A stretch of DNA of 64,000 nucleotides from Ziziphus jujuba (taxonomy: Eukaryota; Streptophyta; Magnoliopsida; Rosales; Rhamnaceae), in contig NC_083382.1 in the NCBI RefSeq assembly GCF_031755915.1, forward strand, positions 12,163,001 to 12,227,000. Reading direction: 5' to 3'. Within the stretch, counting starts at the first letter, position 1, and each line of letters begins with the position of its first letter. The notes beneath the pieces were generated by a model. The model did no database searches, was not told the origin of the DNA, and worked only from the letters and a program-made list of their open reading frames with translations. Of this stretch, positions 8,925 through 21,959 are shown one piece after another. The translations under genes were made by a program, and so were the position numbers.

Positions 8925-11749
8925 TGTAACACCCCGTCCCAAAGTACAATGGAAATTTTCTCACTTTAACCGAGGTTGATCGTTGACCGTTGACCAAAGG
9001 GGTCAAAAGTTGACTTTTTGACTCGAATGGAATTCTAGGTTGACTGAGGTACCATTATGAAGTACACGTTGGCACGAGTTCGTAGACTAGTAGCACGTTG
9101 AAAAATGAGCTACTGTTTGAAAGATATGAGCAAAACAAGTTGAGGTCCAAATTGTCTAAGGGATGCCGGGGTTGACTTTTTATTCATGTAAAGTTGAGCT
9201 TTGAGTCATGCATGGTTGTGAAGTACTCGTCGATAAGAGTCTGTAGACTAGCGGCACGTCCGATTTGAACATGTGGTTTGAAAGTTATGGACCTATAAAT
9301 GTTTTCAAATACTGTATTATTTTAATATTATTTTTAAACGTGTAACTATGTGCCACGTGTGACTTAATAAATATGACCATGTGTCACCATGGTGAGATGC
9401 CACATGCCAACCATGCTTAATACCATATTATTTTATTATTGTTATTTTATATATAATAATATTATTTAATTATTTTATTTATTTTATTTTTATTTCTTTT
9501 TTCTTTTCCCCCACGTGGGAAAACACCAGCCCCCCCCCCCCCCCCCGAGCCTTTTTCCTTCTTCTTTCTTCTTCTTCTTCCTCCTTCTCCTTCCTTTCCC
9601 TTCCTTTCTCCCTCTCGGATTCTTGCTGTTTTTTTTTTTAATTCCGGCCACCACCTTGCTACACGCGCTGGCCAGGGAAGAAGCCTGTTCGCCGGTGATG
9701 CTGACCTCCAAATTTCCCGGCCAGACGCCGCCGGACGCGCCCAGATCGGGCCGGTGAAGTCGGTGGCGGCGGGTTAAGTTTCTCTGGCGATTCTCACCGT
9801 TTCTGCCCAACCCAATTCGGTCTTCCACCCCTTTCCCCCTATTTTGGGTCCTCTGAGTTTAAATATGGCCTCCAATTGTTTAAATTCGAAGTGGTTCGAG
9901 AGTTATGAGGAGATGAAATTCAGCCGGTACTTCTCGGGTAAATTCTGGCCACCACCGGCAGAATTGGGGTCATTGGAGGCCGGTAATGCGATCCTCGTTC
10001 CATAAGCTTCGTTTCGGTATATTACTGGTCAATTTTGGTTAATGTTTGTGTTTAACCCGTCCCGGGTACCAGGTATTATTTACCCGAATAAAATATTAAT
10101 TTATTTCACTGTGTGTGAATCGTTGCTCTAGGAGCACGTGTGTGTCGTGGAATTGATGCCATGGAGGATCTTAGGTTAATTGCGTGCTCCAGGTGAGTGA
10201 CCCACCTTTAAAACTATTTTGGGGTGATTCATTATATTTATTTTATGTTAATTTGATATTTGGAATTATGCTCATGTGGTGGAAATTTAATTATAATTGT
10301 GGAAAATATTATTTTATAAGTACGTATATGTTTATTGGTGCTAAACGGAATTTTGGGTTATTAAGAAATCCCTGATTTTTATTATTGTGATTTAATTGTA
10401 TTTATTACACATGAGCAAAGTATTTTCATTAATTAATTGTGTTTGGATTTTTATATTATTTTTTTGGGCATAATTGGTTTAAATATTTTAAGGAAAATAT
10501 TTGTTTAAATTGGTGGTTTTAAATTTGATAATTATGCCCGTGGAATATTATTTGATGGACCTTGTGATATGAGAAAAATTAATTGTATATTGTTATCGGT
10601 GGTTTCGTACCGGAAATGTTAAAGGAAAATGTGGGATAGTGAATTTGAAAAATTGTATAATTCCCACGGTAATTTTTGGAAAATTGGTACGGTAATATTT
10701 AATTTAATAATTGGTTTTAGAAGCACTCATACAGTATTGGTGTTCTAGTTGTATATATGGATTAGCGCGCACATTATTATGTCTCCCATGAGTTGCCATT
10801 GGATCGAGGGCAGGCAAGTCTTATATATTGCGCATCAGCCGCCCCCCTCCGTGGCCTGGATGACGGTTTCAGCAGCGGCGCTGTCGGGATGCCGAAGCAC
10901 CGTATGCAAGTTTCTCTCTTTAATCTCCCCGCCAGTCGGTGCTCGGGACGCTGGGTATCGGAGGGCATCACTGGTATATGGTGTGGTGCGTCAAGTATAA
11001 ATTTTCAGATAGAAATTTCAAACCCCAAAGTGTTCAAAAATTATTTATTATATTTTATTGCATTTTATTTATATTTGGGGTATTTATCTATTGTTTATTA
11101 AATTAATTGATTCCTTGGTTTTCGGGAAATACGAATAAGGGGTTTTGTGAAAATGTTTTAAAAGGGGAACATTTCCAATGGAGTGAATAGTGAGGGTTTT
11201 GAGAGAAATTATTACCTTCAGATGTTTATTATTTATTTATTTATTTAATTGTTGGTATTAATTAAATTCCTTTATTTGTTATATTATTAATATTAAAAGT
11301 GTTCAGTAGATAGGGTCACTCACTAAGATGATTAACATCTCATATTTTTAAATTTCGTTCCCCTAGGTCCGAGTTCATTGCCGAAAGTCCAAGGAGCATT
11401 TTCTTCCCTTTTTCCTCTTCATCTTGTATTGCTTCCTTATCTATCATTGTATTAATTCCACATTTATTTGTATAATGCTCTGTATACTGTATTGGACGTA
11501 TTTTTATTAAATACTGCATTAACTCCCTGTTATTCTTTTGGAGTGCTGCAAATTGTGGAATTATATTGCAGTAATGTGGGATGAATAAGGGGATGTGTAT
11601 AGAAGTGTGTTTTCAGTGCAGGAAATTTGTGGTAAGTCCAACCCTTAGGGAAGGTTCTACCGGATTTTCCATTGGAGGGTCTGGTAGGGTTTTCCTGGGA
11701 TCAGGGGTTGTTTAGGGTTCCGGTGAGGAATTTTGGACAGGTCCTGACA
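8925..11749 (+). mobile_element. Solo giant LTR inserted in LTR-m
   Basis: The ends are TGTAACACCCCGTCCC and GGTCCTGACA, 2,825 bp apart. CACA flanks both sides (8921-8924 and 11750-11753), an imperfect 4-5 bp target duplication. The undisturbed site reads TATACACATTTATTATGC at about 26634 and 57710. It holds the W-box cluster, a poly-C run (9531-9546), a CT-rich tract and the core (10791-10997). No internal retrotransposon genes are present. Confidence 0.88.
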
Positions 11750-13283
11750 CACATTTATTATGCATCATAAATTCAACATTAAACTTCACAATAAATTATT
11801 AAAAACCTTATACCATAATATCTTAAAAATCAAGATATGATTTTTATTTTATTTCCTCCCAAATAGGCAGCACAAATTCAATATAATTTTTATCCAATGT
11901 CCAACACATAAAATGTCAAATCCAAATTATTAATTAGCATAAAATATATGTAACTTAACACCCAAAAATAAATTTGAAGATGGATCACTCACCTCGAACA
12001 TGCATATAAATCAAGATCCTCAATGGGATCAGTCCCATGACTCATACGTGCTCCTAAAATATCAACAGTACACAAGATCAAATAAATTAATATTTTATTC
12101 GGATATTTTACATATGGGTACCTGGGGGAGCTAACACAAACAGTATCCAAAACTCACAAGTAATATATTGAAACGAAGCTTATGAAGCGAGGATCACAAA
12201 TTGAGTCTTATCTCCTGAAGATCAGACTTGTGGTAGCTGAAATCTCGCCGAAAAGGTTCCAGGTTTAATGTCCTCGAATCTCACAATCCGTCAAGAATTG
12301 AAGGAAACCAACCTTGGATTTGGATTCAAAGAGGTCAAATTAGTGGGAAAGGGTAGGTGGGATTGTTGGGAACTCGTCGGAATGAGATTTCATGGTGAAC
12401 CGCCATGCCCACAATAAAAACTCACCTCCAGTGGCACATCCTGTGGCCAATGGCCATGATTTTTGGTGGGGAGGTAGATTGGAGGATAGGTAAGCCAATG
12501 GGACCCATGGTGTTGAAAAAGGGGTGGCTAGTTTGGGAGAAATCGATAGTGGAAGGAAAATGGGCCGTCACAGGAAAATGCCCCAATCTGAGCGCGTCGC
12601 TTGCAATTTGGCCATGGGTTTTGGGTGGCTGGCTGGAAATGATGGGTGGGTGGTGGTGATCAAATGCATGTAATGGTCAGGTGGCTAGAAAAGGGTGAAA
12701 GGCATAAGGTCGGTTCCTCCCTCTCTCTCCTATTTCTCTTTCAGCTTTCTCTTTCCTCTTTCTCCTTCTCTCCCCTCCTTCTCTCTCCTTCTCATCCAAT
12801 CAAAATACCCGTGGGTGCCACTGTGCACTCAAAGGTTGGCCCATAAATGTGACACGTGGCACAGTTCATTGGACAATGCATGTTAAATGATGTTTTAGAA
12901 AAACTTGTTAGTTCTGCAACTTTCTAACCAAATGTCAAAATTAGGCGTGCCACTAGTCTATGAACTCATCTTGATGAGTATTTTACAACCACACATGAGT
13001 TAAAGCAAAATTTCATCAAAAGAAAAAGTCAAGCCTATCACCCTTGAACAGTTTGGACCGCATCTTGTTTTGCTCATATGTTTCAAACCATAGCTCTGTT
13101 TTCAATGTACTACTAGTCTATGAACTTAGGACAATGCGTATGTTGCAATGGTGCCTCGGTCAATTCAAAAGTATATCCAGATAAAAAAATAAATTTATCC
13201 TTTCTCGGTCAATGGTGGTCAAGCCCAACCAATCTGGTCAACATGAAGAAAATTTCCAATGTACTTTGGGATGTGGTGTTACA
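11750..13283 (-). mobile_element. LTR-m, right part (block 1/2)
   Basis: Continuation of the LTR interrupted at 8925. It contains the inverted GTGAGTGATCCA-type box near 11982-11997, a CT-rich stretch (12715-12795), repeated U3 units and the terminus GGGATGTGGTGTTACA at 13283. It is followed by TATTTGC, equivalent to TGTTTGC in block 4, so the TGTTT duplication has decayed by one base here. Confidence 0.8.
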
Positions 13284-13989
13284 TATTTGCTAATTAAAAA
13301 GGAAAATATAAGTTAAGTTTTTAGAACTTTGTTACATCTAGCATGCAATTGCTTCTTGATAACTGAGGATTTACTCACTTATTGGTATCTTTTTAAGGCT
13401 TAATTAGTGGTGAGAACTCAAGCTTTCAAGTTATTTTGATGAATTTTGTGTGCACTTTGTACGAACGCTTCAAAATTGGATTTTGTTGCAAACTGGATGA
13501 TTTTTTATGCTATTAGGAGGAATGTTACAAATTCAAGGTTTTGTTGAAGCTTGAAGCATTGTGGAGAAGCCTAAATTTGCTTTAGGGAGTTTTCAAAGAG
13601 GCCAGGCAGCAGTCAAGGTGCTGAAGAACCAAATTTCGCGCATCTCTCACCATTTCAGTGTGCCCCTCACCAATTCAGCACGCCCTTCACCTCCAGCTCC
13701 AATTTTCCATGCATTTGATTTCCCAAATCAGTTTCTTTGGCAACTAAGCACCATAGTTGGCGCAACCCTGTCCAAGTTTTTAATGAGTGGACTCCAAGAA
13801 CTAATCCTAGCCATTGAATAAAGTTTTCATGGATAGATTAGCCTCTTTTTGATGGTTTTATCGTGTTCTCAAGTGTGGAGGCTCATTATTAGGCTTTAGA
13901 AGGAATGAACACTACCATTGTTGCATGAATCAAGCCAAACATTTGGAACCTTGGAAAAGTTGCATTTATTTTTCAAGTTTGAATAAGAA
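13284..13989. repeat. Start of tandem gene segment, block 2
   Basis: Copy of 1984-2689. The open frame at 13561-13821 (GTG start, 86 codons) matches the one at 2260-2520. No other gene is seen. Confidence 0.5.
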
Positions 13990-14760
13990 CCGATAACTTG
14001 TCAATTAAAATGATAGTGCATTTAGATTTTTCAAGCCTAATATCATGTCAAAATTCAGCATTCCACTCAATTTATTGTCATCGGCGTAAAGATGTTCAAG
14101 GTTTGTCATTCTTGTAAATGAATAAGAAACGAAACCACGCAATTTATTATTTTCAATGTCAAGGTAAGTAAATTTTGTTAGGTTTCCAAGGCGAGAAGTA
14201 ATGTGACCAGTAAACTTATTGCTATCAAGATCTAAGTCAGTGAAATGGGTGAGCTTTTGAAGAAAACAGGGGGTTTGAACAGTGAAACTGTTACTTGAAA
14301 GGTCCAAAAACGTGAAGCTCGTTAGTCTACCAAGGAAAGATGCCACAAGACAATGCAATTTGTTTGTTCGAAGAATTGAGTGGGTTAAAAGAGTGAAGTT
14401 TTCAAACCAAGATGGAATTTCATCTTTGAGTTGATTCTTTTCAAGTAATAAAAGAGTAAGCTCGGTTAAGTTCTAAAGAAAAGAAGGGATTTGACCCTCA
14501 AGGTAAGCCTCAGTGTTGTAAGCGAACAAGGTACGCAACCATGGAATGTATTTTGTTCAAGGACGGGGTGAGTTATTGACTAAGGTTTCCCGTACCAAGA
14601 CTTAATATAGCTAAAGAGCGTAAACCCATATTAAGCATTTATAGTTTAGGTTTCCAACTAACTGATGTAATAGTGATATATAGCCAGCTCCAAACTCTGC
14701 CAATTCTTGGGAATGGGTTGCTAACTCAAAATTAGGATCTGGAAAATTCTACAACAGTTG
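13990..14760 (-). pseudogene. LRR receptor-like protein fragment, block 2
   Basis: Second copy of the RLP relic. The open part 14005-14358 encodes about four leucine-rich repeats, including FTFLDLSSNSFTVQ and HFTDLDLDSNKFTGHITS. Upstream of 14358, where blocks 1 and 4 continue reading LRRs, stops and a 40-bp loss near 14500 break the frame (the LDLSENNFQGQ repeat seen in block 1 is missing). No N-terminus is contiguous and no transmembrane domain is seen. It sits downstream, in gene direction, of DEFL copy 2. Confidence 0.8.
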
Positions 14761-15371
14761 GGTTTAAAAGCGCAACTTACATGCTGCCGAATTTCCCAAT
14801 AATCTTGAAATGGAAAATGTAAATGTTTCCCTTTATATGGTTTATATGACTGTCTCCTGCGTCAAAATTTCTCTTCATGCAAATAAAGACGATCCTCCTA
14901 CGGTATTCCTAATATGGTACCCCTGTAATCTGCACCATTGATTGGTTTAGATGAAATTTAAGATGATGTAAAAAAATGACATATAATAACCTGTTGGCGT
15001 GGGGTACTTCCCTGAAGGATTTGTTAGAAAAATATATTTACTTGGCTCTTATAGGTAAAATATGTACAAATTATTTGATTTTCTTATTAAAATACATGCA
15101 TGAATGAAAATAATACACTATCAATCAATGCTATCAAACGTGCAAATAAAAGCCAAGCAAAGTACGGTGGAATATTATAAAAAAAAAAAAAAAATTGAAT
15201 GTTACTATTGGAAGAAATAATTGTTTAATTGGCCACAAACAACAGCCTTGCAAGATTATATTACTAGAAAACCAGTCATATTACAGAACAACGTCGTTCA
15301 GCTTGCTTTACTTATGTTTATATAATTTATTTGATTATAAAATCATTCAGTGAGAGAGTATGCAGAAGAGA
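14761..15371. other. Intergenic part of tandem segment, block 2
   Basis: AT-rich sequence shared among blocks, with a poly-A run at about 15178-15194. It would hold the 3' flank and polyadenylation region of DEFL copy 2. No gene is seen. Confidence 0.45.
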
Positions 15372-15749
15372 TCAGCAATAGCAGTGACATCTGTGACGGC
15401 CGCCTCTTAGTTTACATTCACCTCCTCTACAGTCTGGTTTGCAAAATGCGTCACATCTGCCATCATCATTTCCTGGTATACAAATTCCAAATTTCTCATT
15501 CTCAGTGCAACACACTGCAGTGTCCACTTTGTTGTATTCTGTTAAATAACCAAAAAGAAAAACAAAAATATGTTTAAAAAAAGGATATTATCAAATTCCA
15601 TAAAAATTGATTAACAAAAAGCAAAATATTAAAACTGAAACCAAAACATCCATTCATTAAATTGATATGCCAAGATGATACGCACCTATTGACAACACAA
15701 GGAATGCAACAAGAATCAGTACTGTGACATTAGATTTGGACGTGGCCAT
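15372..15749 (-). CDS. Defensin-like secreted cysteine-rich peptide, copy 2 (two exons)
   Basis: Exon 1 is 15749-15686 (64 nt, start MATSKSNVTVLILVAFLV) and encodes a hydrophobic signal peptide. A 147-nt intron has AG|GTGCGT donor and AACAG acceptor. Exon 2 is 15538-15372 (167 nt) and ends TGA. The product is 76 residues. The mature part has ten cysteines, including CDAFC (CX3C), GGEC (gamma-core-like) and CHCYC (CXC), the layout of the cysteine-stabilised alpha-beta fold of plant defensin-like (DEFL/LCR) peptides. These act outside the cell, as antimicrobials or in signalling such as pollen-stigma recognition; which applies here cannot be told. A TATA-like CTATAAATT lies at 15844-15852, about 100 bp upstream. 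I found no defect, but no transcript evidence is available. Confidence 0.8.
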
Positions 15750-15843
15750 TTTTTTTTTTTTCCAAACTCTTTGCTCTGACCTTGCAGATTAATTAATTTA
15801 CAGAACAATTTCTCTATTTTGGTTGTCTTCGACTGTTTAAATG

Positions 15844-15852
15844 AATTTATAG
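15844..15852 (-). promoter_or_regulatory. TATA-like element of DEFL copy 2
   Basis: CTATAAATT on the minus strand, about 100 bp upstream of the start codon. It is preserved at the same distance in copy 3 (25191-25199), mutated in copy 1 and deleted with exon 1 in copy 4. Confidence 0.45.
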
Positions 15853-16115
15853 AAAAAGAGATAGGAGACAAGGTTGGAAACTAGAAAGGAATAAAATGAA
15901 GCAGGTCACTAATTTTAGTAATATATGCATAATAAGAGGAACTAAATAATAAAAAAAATACGTTAAAGATATAAGTGGTACCTTTTTTAAATTATTCAAA
16001 GCTAAATAAGGAAAACCAATCGTTGATGAATCGTTGCAATTATCTAACAAATCAACTAACATTTTCAATATTTAGAATACTAAGTTAATAATAATTTGTT
16101 ACTATTAGAATAGAT

Positions 16116-16541
16116 ATATGCCATATATATATATATATATGTAAATGTACTTGGGAAACTTGAACCAATGGCTCATAATTTAGGTCTTTAATGAAATATA
16201 ACCTACTTTTGAAAATAAAGATATTTAAGTTTCTTCAATTATAAATCTACTAATATAACCTTCCTTGTAGAACATAATTAAAACGCATATATTCCTTGTT
16301 TTTCCAAATTTTCCACACAATTTCTTCTTCTTCTTCTTCTATTTCTTATATTTTGATTGAAACTTTCCATATATTCATTGTTGATTTTGCAAGGTTTTCA
16401 TTCGCTCAATATATTTGCATTTTTACTTTTCATAGTTCAAGATATATATAGTATGATTTCATATTGTTTCATTTTTTGTAGAAATAAATATATTTTTTAT
16501 TAGTCTATGTTAGTGCTCTTACATTAAGTAATTTTCCAGGT
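16116..16541. other. AT-rich spacer with microsatellites, block 2
   Basis: Contains an AT dinucleotide run (16122-16141) and a TTC run (16321-16340). It is present in block 4 in shortened form (37196-37448) and absent from blocks 1 and 3. No coding sequence was found. Confidence 0.45.
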
Positions 16542-16741
16542 TGAAAGCTTAGGATATGAAAAAGAATCACCAGGAACACAGTTTCCATTGACAAAGCTTT
16601 CTTTAAATTGCAACAACAGCAGACCTCTCATGGTCACGACCTCGTTTGCATAAAAGAAAAAGCTTGTTTAGGAACATATATTAGCAAGAGGAACAAAAGC
16701 GTAAAAACACTAACAAAGTAAGAAAATGCACAAGACTCCAT
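16542..16741 (-). pseudogene. RLP N-terminal exon, block 2
   Basis: From the ATG at 16741 the minus strand encodes a signal peptide (starts MESCAFSYFVSVFTLLFLLL). Then, in shifted frames, come DHERSA and LLQFKESFVNG up to PKLSTW. This is the LRRNT start typical of plant receptor-like proteins (CxxDERSALLQFKESFV). At least two frameshifts separate the signal peptide, DHERSA and LLQFKESF, and the sequence stops after STWKIT. The LRR pieces lie about 2 kb further on in gene direction, with DEFL copy 2 between, so the receptor gene was split as well as frameshifted. Confidence 0.72.
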
Positions 16742-17183
16742 TAGAATATGCATGTTTATTAATCCCGTCAATTAACAAGCTAATTTGATGTATAGAAAAA
16801 TTATAGACTTTGTTTAGGCATTGTTTCGTAATGAACACACAACGCTTACCTTTTTCTTTATTAATTGTGCAAAAGATTATATAATTTTCGCACTGCATTA
16901 TCTCCATAGCGGCCTGCTTTTTATGTCATTTTTCTTTCCATTTTCTTATTCATATTTAATATATGTATATATATCTGTCAAATAACCATCCTGTTTAAAA
17001 TCGCTTACTAGATATGCAACGAGCATATTGCATATTTAATTTCATATACTAGGCATGTAATATTACATGTTTTGGGTAGTTTGTATTCTTTATTCTATTT
17101 TAAATTCTACTATTATTATTGGAGTTAGTAATTTTATCTCCATTGTCAAATTTAACTAAAAAGTAATGTTATAAGTTTTGTTT
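16742..17183. other. 5' flank of the RLP relic, block 2
   Basis: AT-rich sequence shared with 37650-38095. It ends in TGTTT, the target duplication of LTR-m at 17184. A 65-codon minus-strand open frame here (16907-16710) overlaps the RLP leader and is not convincing as a gene. Confidence 0.4.
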
Positions 17184-18430
17184 TGTCAGGATCACCCGTC
17201 CAAGATCCCTCAGTAGAACCTTTAGACAAGTTTTGATTCTAGGAAATCCCTACTGAATCCTCCCCTAAGGGTTGAACTTATCACAAAATTTCCTGCATAG
17301 AAAATGTACTTATAATAATATCCCTTTATTTCTTCCACCTTACTACAATTTATTTCCAAAAGTTTACAGCGCTTTAAATAATAAACAAGGAATCTGTTCA
17401 ATATTAATTGAATAGTTATCCAATGTAGTATATAGAACATTGAATATCACAATAAGTATGAATTTAATACAACAAAGAGCTGGAAAGAAATAATACAAGA
17501 TAGGAAAAAAAAAAAAAAAGGAAATGAAGAACTCTCTGAAATTAGCAACGATCACGAGATGCCAAACTCTCCTCGAGCGATCAATGCCTACAACTTGGGC
17601 CTAAGAGCACAAATTTAAAAATGTGAGATACTAACAACTTAGGCCTACAACTTGGGCCTAAGAGCACAACGCTTACCTTTTTCTTTATTAATTGTGGAAA
17701 AGATTATATAATTTTCACACTGCATTATCTCCATAGCGGCCTGCTTTTTATGTCATTTTGTGTAGGATTTTCTTATTCATATTTTTATATATGTATATAT
17801 ATATATCTGTCAAATAACCATCCTGTTTAAAATATGGGCTTACTAGATATGCAACAAGCATATTGCATATTCAATTTCATATACTAGGCATATAATATTA
17901 CATGTTTTTGGTAGTTTGTATTCATTATTCTATTTTAAATTCTACTATTATTATTGGAGTTTGTTATTTTATGTCCATTGTCAAATTTAACTAAAAAGTA
18001 ATGTTATAAGTTTTGTTTTGTCAGATCACCCATTCAAGCTTCCTCACTGGAACCTCTAGATATCCTGATCTCAGGAAATCCCTACCGGCCCCTTCCCTAA
18101 AGGTTAGACTTATCACAAAATTTCCTGCATAGGAGACGCACTTATAATAATATCCCCTTATTCCTCTTACTTTACTACAATTTATTTCTAAAAGTTTGCA
18201 GCGCTTCAAATAATAAACAGGGAATCTATGCAATATTAGTTGAATAGTTATCCAATGTAGTATATAGAGCATTAGATATCACAATGTGTATAAATCTAAT
18301 ACAACAAAGAGCTGGAAAGAAATAATACAAGATAGAAAAAAAAAGAAATGAAGAACTCTCTGAAATTAGCAACGATCACGAGATGCTTGGGACTAAGAGA
18401 ACAAATTTAAAAACGTAAGATGCTAACCAT
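16843..18430. repeat. Local tandem duplication across the LTR-m left boundary
   Basis: The stretch 16843-17640 (flank, TGTTT, then the first 450 bp of LTR-m) is repeated at 17667-18430. The junction is at shared CACAACGCTTACC. LTR-m therefore starts twice, at 17184 and 18019, each time after TGTTT. The block 4 counterpart (38096) is single. Confidence 0.7.
17184..17640 (-). mobile_element. LTR-m, truncated extra copy of its 3' end
   Basis: Starts TGTCAGGATCACCCGTCC and stops after about 450 bp at the local duplication junction. Preceded by TGTTT. Confidence 0.7.
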
Positions 18431-18472
18431 CTCAGTGCACTAACCTAGTCTACTATACACTACTATACAGTT

Positions 18473-18503
<31 letters not shown>

Positions 18504-18934
18504 TATAATAAACTTGATTAATTAATAATAAATAAATAAATAATTATATAATTGTAGATAAGTAAAATTTACATTTTCTCTCAAAACCCTAACCATTCCA
18601 CTCAATTGGAAAAGTTCATCTTTTAAAACGTTTTCACAAAACACATAATTTTTTACCCCAAAATCGATGGGGTAAATAATAAATAAAATACAAATAATTT
18701 AAATCTTACAGTATAACTTTGAGGATAATTTAATAACAAATAATTGAATTTATAATGAAATATCATAAGATAAAAATAAAATCATAAATAAACTTGTAGT
18801 AGAAAAATTTGGTGTAGAACAAAATTAAACATAATATATAATTTATGAAATTTACTATATAAATCAATGAAATAATAAATAATAAGAGAATTATTTTAAT
18901 TAGTTTAAAATGCCTCAACTTGCGTAGGCAATAA
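18019..18934 (-). mobile_element. LTR-m, left part (block 2/3)
   Basis: Starts TGTCAGATCACCC after TGTTT and includes an ATA microsatellite (18478-18513). It aligns with 38096-38592 plus 41562-42000 and is interrupted at 18935 by a TRIM. The remainder is lost in the deletion ending at 23853. Confidence 0.72.
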
Positions 18935-19088
18935 TGTGAAGTCTCACATTGGTTGGAAATGGGAACGAAGCATGTCATATAAAGTGGTGTAGATACCTTT
19001 TCCTTACGATGCGTTTTGACAAAATCTTAAGAGCTGGGTTCTAAGAGGATTTTTCAGGCCCAAAGAAGACAATATCGCATATGGGTGG
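18935..19088 (+). mobile_element. TRIM LTR, part before nested giant LTR
   Basis: Begins TGTGAAGTCTCACATTGG and contains AGGCCCAAAGAAGACAATATCG, matching the inverted TRIM LTR piece at 59535-59638. It is interrupted at 19089. The continuation is 21960-22038. Confidence 0.7.
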
Positions 19089-21959
19089 TGTAACACCCCG
19101 TCCTAAATCACACCAGAATCCGTGCACGTTGACCGAGGTTGACCGTTGACTAAGGCGGGTTAAAAGTTGACTTTTTGTTCCAGTTGGAATTTCTAGTTGA
19201 CCAGGGTACCGTGGCGAAGTGCATGATGCCCCGAGTTCACAGACTAGTAGCACGTCGAAAACGGAGCTACGATTTGAAAGTTATGGGCAAAACAAGTCGA
19301 GGTGCAAACAGTCCAAAAGGTGCCGGGAGTTGACTTTTTCTTGTGGTGTAATTTTATTTTGACTCTTGTATGATTGTAAAGTACTCGTCGATATGAGTTC
19401 ATAGACTAGCGGCACGCTTAAATCGGACATTTGGTTAAAAAGTTATGGACGTTTGAAGTTTGTCGGATACCGTAATATTTTATTATATCTGGCTTAAGTG
19501 CACAGTAATGCCACGTGTCATCACCTGATTGGTCCACGTGGATGAACAGTGTCACCACGGTGGCTTTTATTTGGCAAAAACACCGGGGAAGAGAGAGAAA
19601 GAGAGAGAGAGAGAGAAACCGACCGGCCATCGGATTCCAACAAATTTTCCGGCCGATTCACGTTACACGTGCCGGCCAGACAGAAGCCTCTCCCCATTTT
19701 CGGCCAAACTCCAAAATCTCACGGCCGTTGGTCGCCAGATGCGCCCGGATCGAGGCGGTGAAGCTCGGCGGTGATTTTCCCTCCACCATCGGCCACTGCC
19801 GTTTTCCCTGTTTCCGGCCATTTTCAGGCCACACGCGCTAGCCACCCCTCACCACCTCCTCAAGTCCGGCCTACCCACCAAATTTCACGACCACGGGACC
19901 TCCGACGCACCGGATCGGAGCGTTTTCCGTCGAGGGGCTGAAAATCTTCAAACCCCGATTTCTCTACCGTCTGGCCTCCGTTTGCCTCACCGTCGGTCCC
20001 GTTGGAATCCTCTCCCCTTGATCTACAAAACCGCCAGAAATTTCAGCCAAAGGCCACCGCACGCGCCGCCGTCGGCGAAGGTTGCCGGTGACCGCGGCTG
20101 CTCGCCGGAAGTTACTATTCCGGCGAGTACCCAGTTGCTCCGCCGGTCCTTGTCCACTGTTTCTGACCTTCTGAATCCAAATCCGGCATCCTTTTCCGCC
20201 AATTCGCGATGGTTTGGGAGAATTGAGGAGTCGAATCCTAAAAGCTTTCCGGCGAGATTCCGGCCGCCTCGGGTCCAATAACCGGAAAGTAAGACCGAAT
20301 CCATGATCCTCATCACTCAAGCTTCGATTCGGTATATAACTCGTAACTTTTAGATGTCGTTTGTGTTCGCTCCCCGGGTACCCATTTGGGAGTTACCAGA
20401 TTAAAATATTAATATATTTGGTTGGTATACTGTGGATGTTTTAGGTGCGCGTACGAGTAGTGAAGTTGATCATGCGGTGGATCTTAGCTGATTTACGTTT
20501 GGGCAATTAATTATGTTTAATTGGTATTTGAATTATGCTCATGTGGTACGATTTAATTATTATTTTATTGTGGTTTAATTTTAATTATTATGCATGAGCA
20601 AAGTATTTTCAGTAATAGATGGTATGTGGTTTTAAAATTAACTTGGGCATAATTGGTTTAAATATTTTATGAAAATATTTGTTAAATTTGTGGTTTAATT
20701 TTATAATTATGCCCACGGTATTTATTTGTTGAACCTCGTATTACGAGAAAAATTATGGCTTTATTTGTTATCGATGTTTCGTACCGGTTTGTTAAATGAA
20801 AATATGTGGGATGGTAAGTGTGAAAATTTAATATATTTTCCACGGTAATTTTGGAAAACGGTACGATTGATTAAATAATTATTTTAGACGCATTCATACA
20901 GTATTGGTATTCTGGTATATGTATATGTGGTTTGGCGCGCAAGTATTATGTCTCCCGTGAGTTGCCATTTGGACCGTGGGCAGGCAAGTTTGATATTGGC
21001 CACAGCCGCCCCCCTCCTTGGCCTGGATAACGGTTTCAGCAGCGGTACTGTCGGGATGCTGAAGTGCCGTTTGCAAGTTTCTCTCTTTAATCTCTCCGCC
21101 AGTCGGTGCTCAGGACGCTGGGTATCGGAGGGGATCACCGGTATATGGTGTGGTGCATCAAGTGTGAATTTTCATATAAAGTTCCAAACCCCAAAAGTGT
21201 TCAAAGTTAATTATTGTGATTTATTACATTTTAATTATATTTGGGTATTTATTTATTTATTGTTTATCAAATGGTTTGATCCTTTGGTTTTCGGGAAGTA
21301 CGAATATCGGATTTTGTGAAATTGTTTGAAAAGGGGAACATTTCCAACGGAGTGATTAGTGAGAGTTTTGAGGGAAAATTATTATTGCCAACTGTTATTA
21401 TTATTTATTTATTAATTGTTGGTATTAATTCAATTCCCTTATTTGTTATATACTATTATTATTATTATTAAAAGTGTTCAGTAGCTAGGGTCACTCATTG
21501 AGATGATTAGCATCTCACGTTTTTAAGTTCCGTTCCCTTAGGTGCAAGGGGTGATAGACGTTCTTCCGGGGCGAACCAGTTCTCCGCCGCCATCGTGTTC
21601 CGAGAAGTACTTTTGTACTCATTCCTTTCAGTCGTATTATTTCATTCATCTTTGTTGTTATTTTTTTGTTGAATAGCACTTCATAAAGCTCTGTATACTA
21701 TGTGGACACTTACGTTTTATTTATGCACTGGTTTACCGTTATTGTTGTGAAGTGCTGTAAATTTGTGGAATCAATTTTTAGTATTGTGGGAGGAATAAGG
21801 GGATGAACATAGAAGTGTGTTTTCAGTGCAGGTAATTTTTGGTTAGTCCTACCCTTAGGGGAGGTGTTGCCGGATTTTCCATTGGAAGGTTCGGTGGTAT
21901 TTCCCTGGGATCAGGGTTTGTTTAGGGTTCCGGGGAGGAATCTTGGACGGGTCCTGACA
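19089..21959 (+). mobile_element. Solo giant LTR in TRIM, TSD GGTGG
   Basis: The ends are TGTAACACCCCGTCC and GGGTCCTGACA, 2,871 bp apart. GGTGG flanks it perfectly at 19084-19088 and 21960-21964, and the TRIM reads on across it (GGTGGTCTGAGCC). It holds the W-box cluster (19130-19205), a GA-repeat (19590-19618), GC-rich open frames (19515-20320) and the conserved core (20957-21163). No gag-pol is present. Confidence 0.92.

Noticed and set aside
9515..9828. Frames rich in Pro/Phe or Lys/Arg around a poly-C and CT-rich tract
   Set aside because: Low-complexity sequence inside a solo LTR; both strands are open because of composition.
16710..16907. 65-codon minus-strand frame repeated at 37618-37815
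   Set aside because: It overlaps the RLP signal-peptide exon in another frame and extends into AT-rich 5' flank without any domain.
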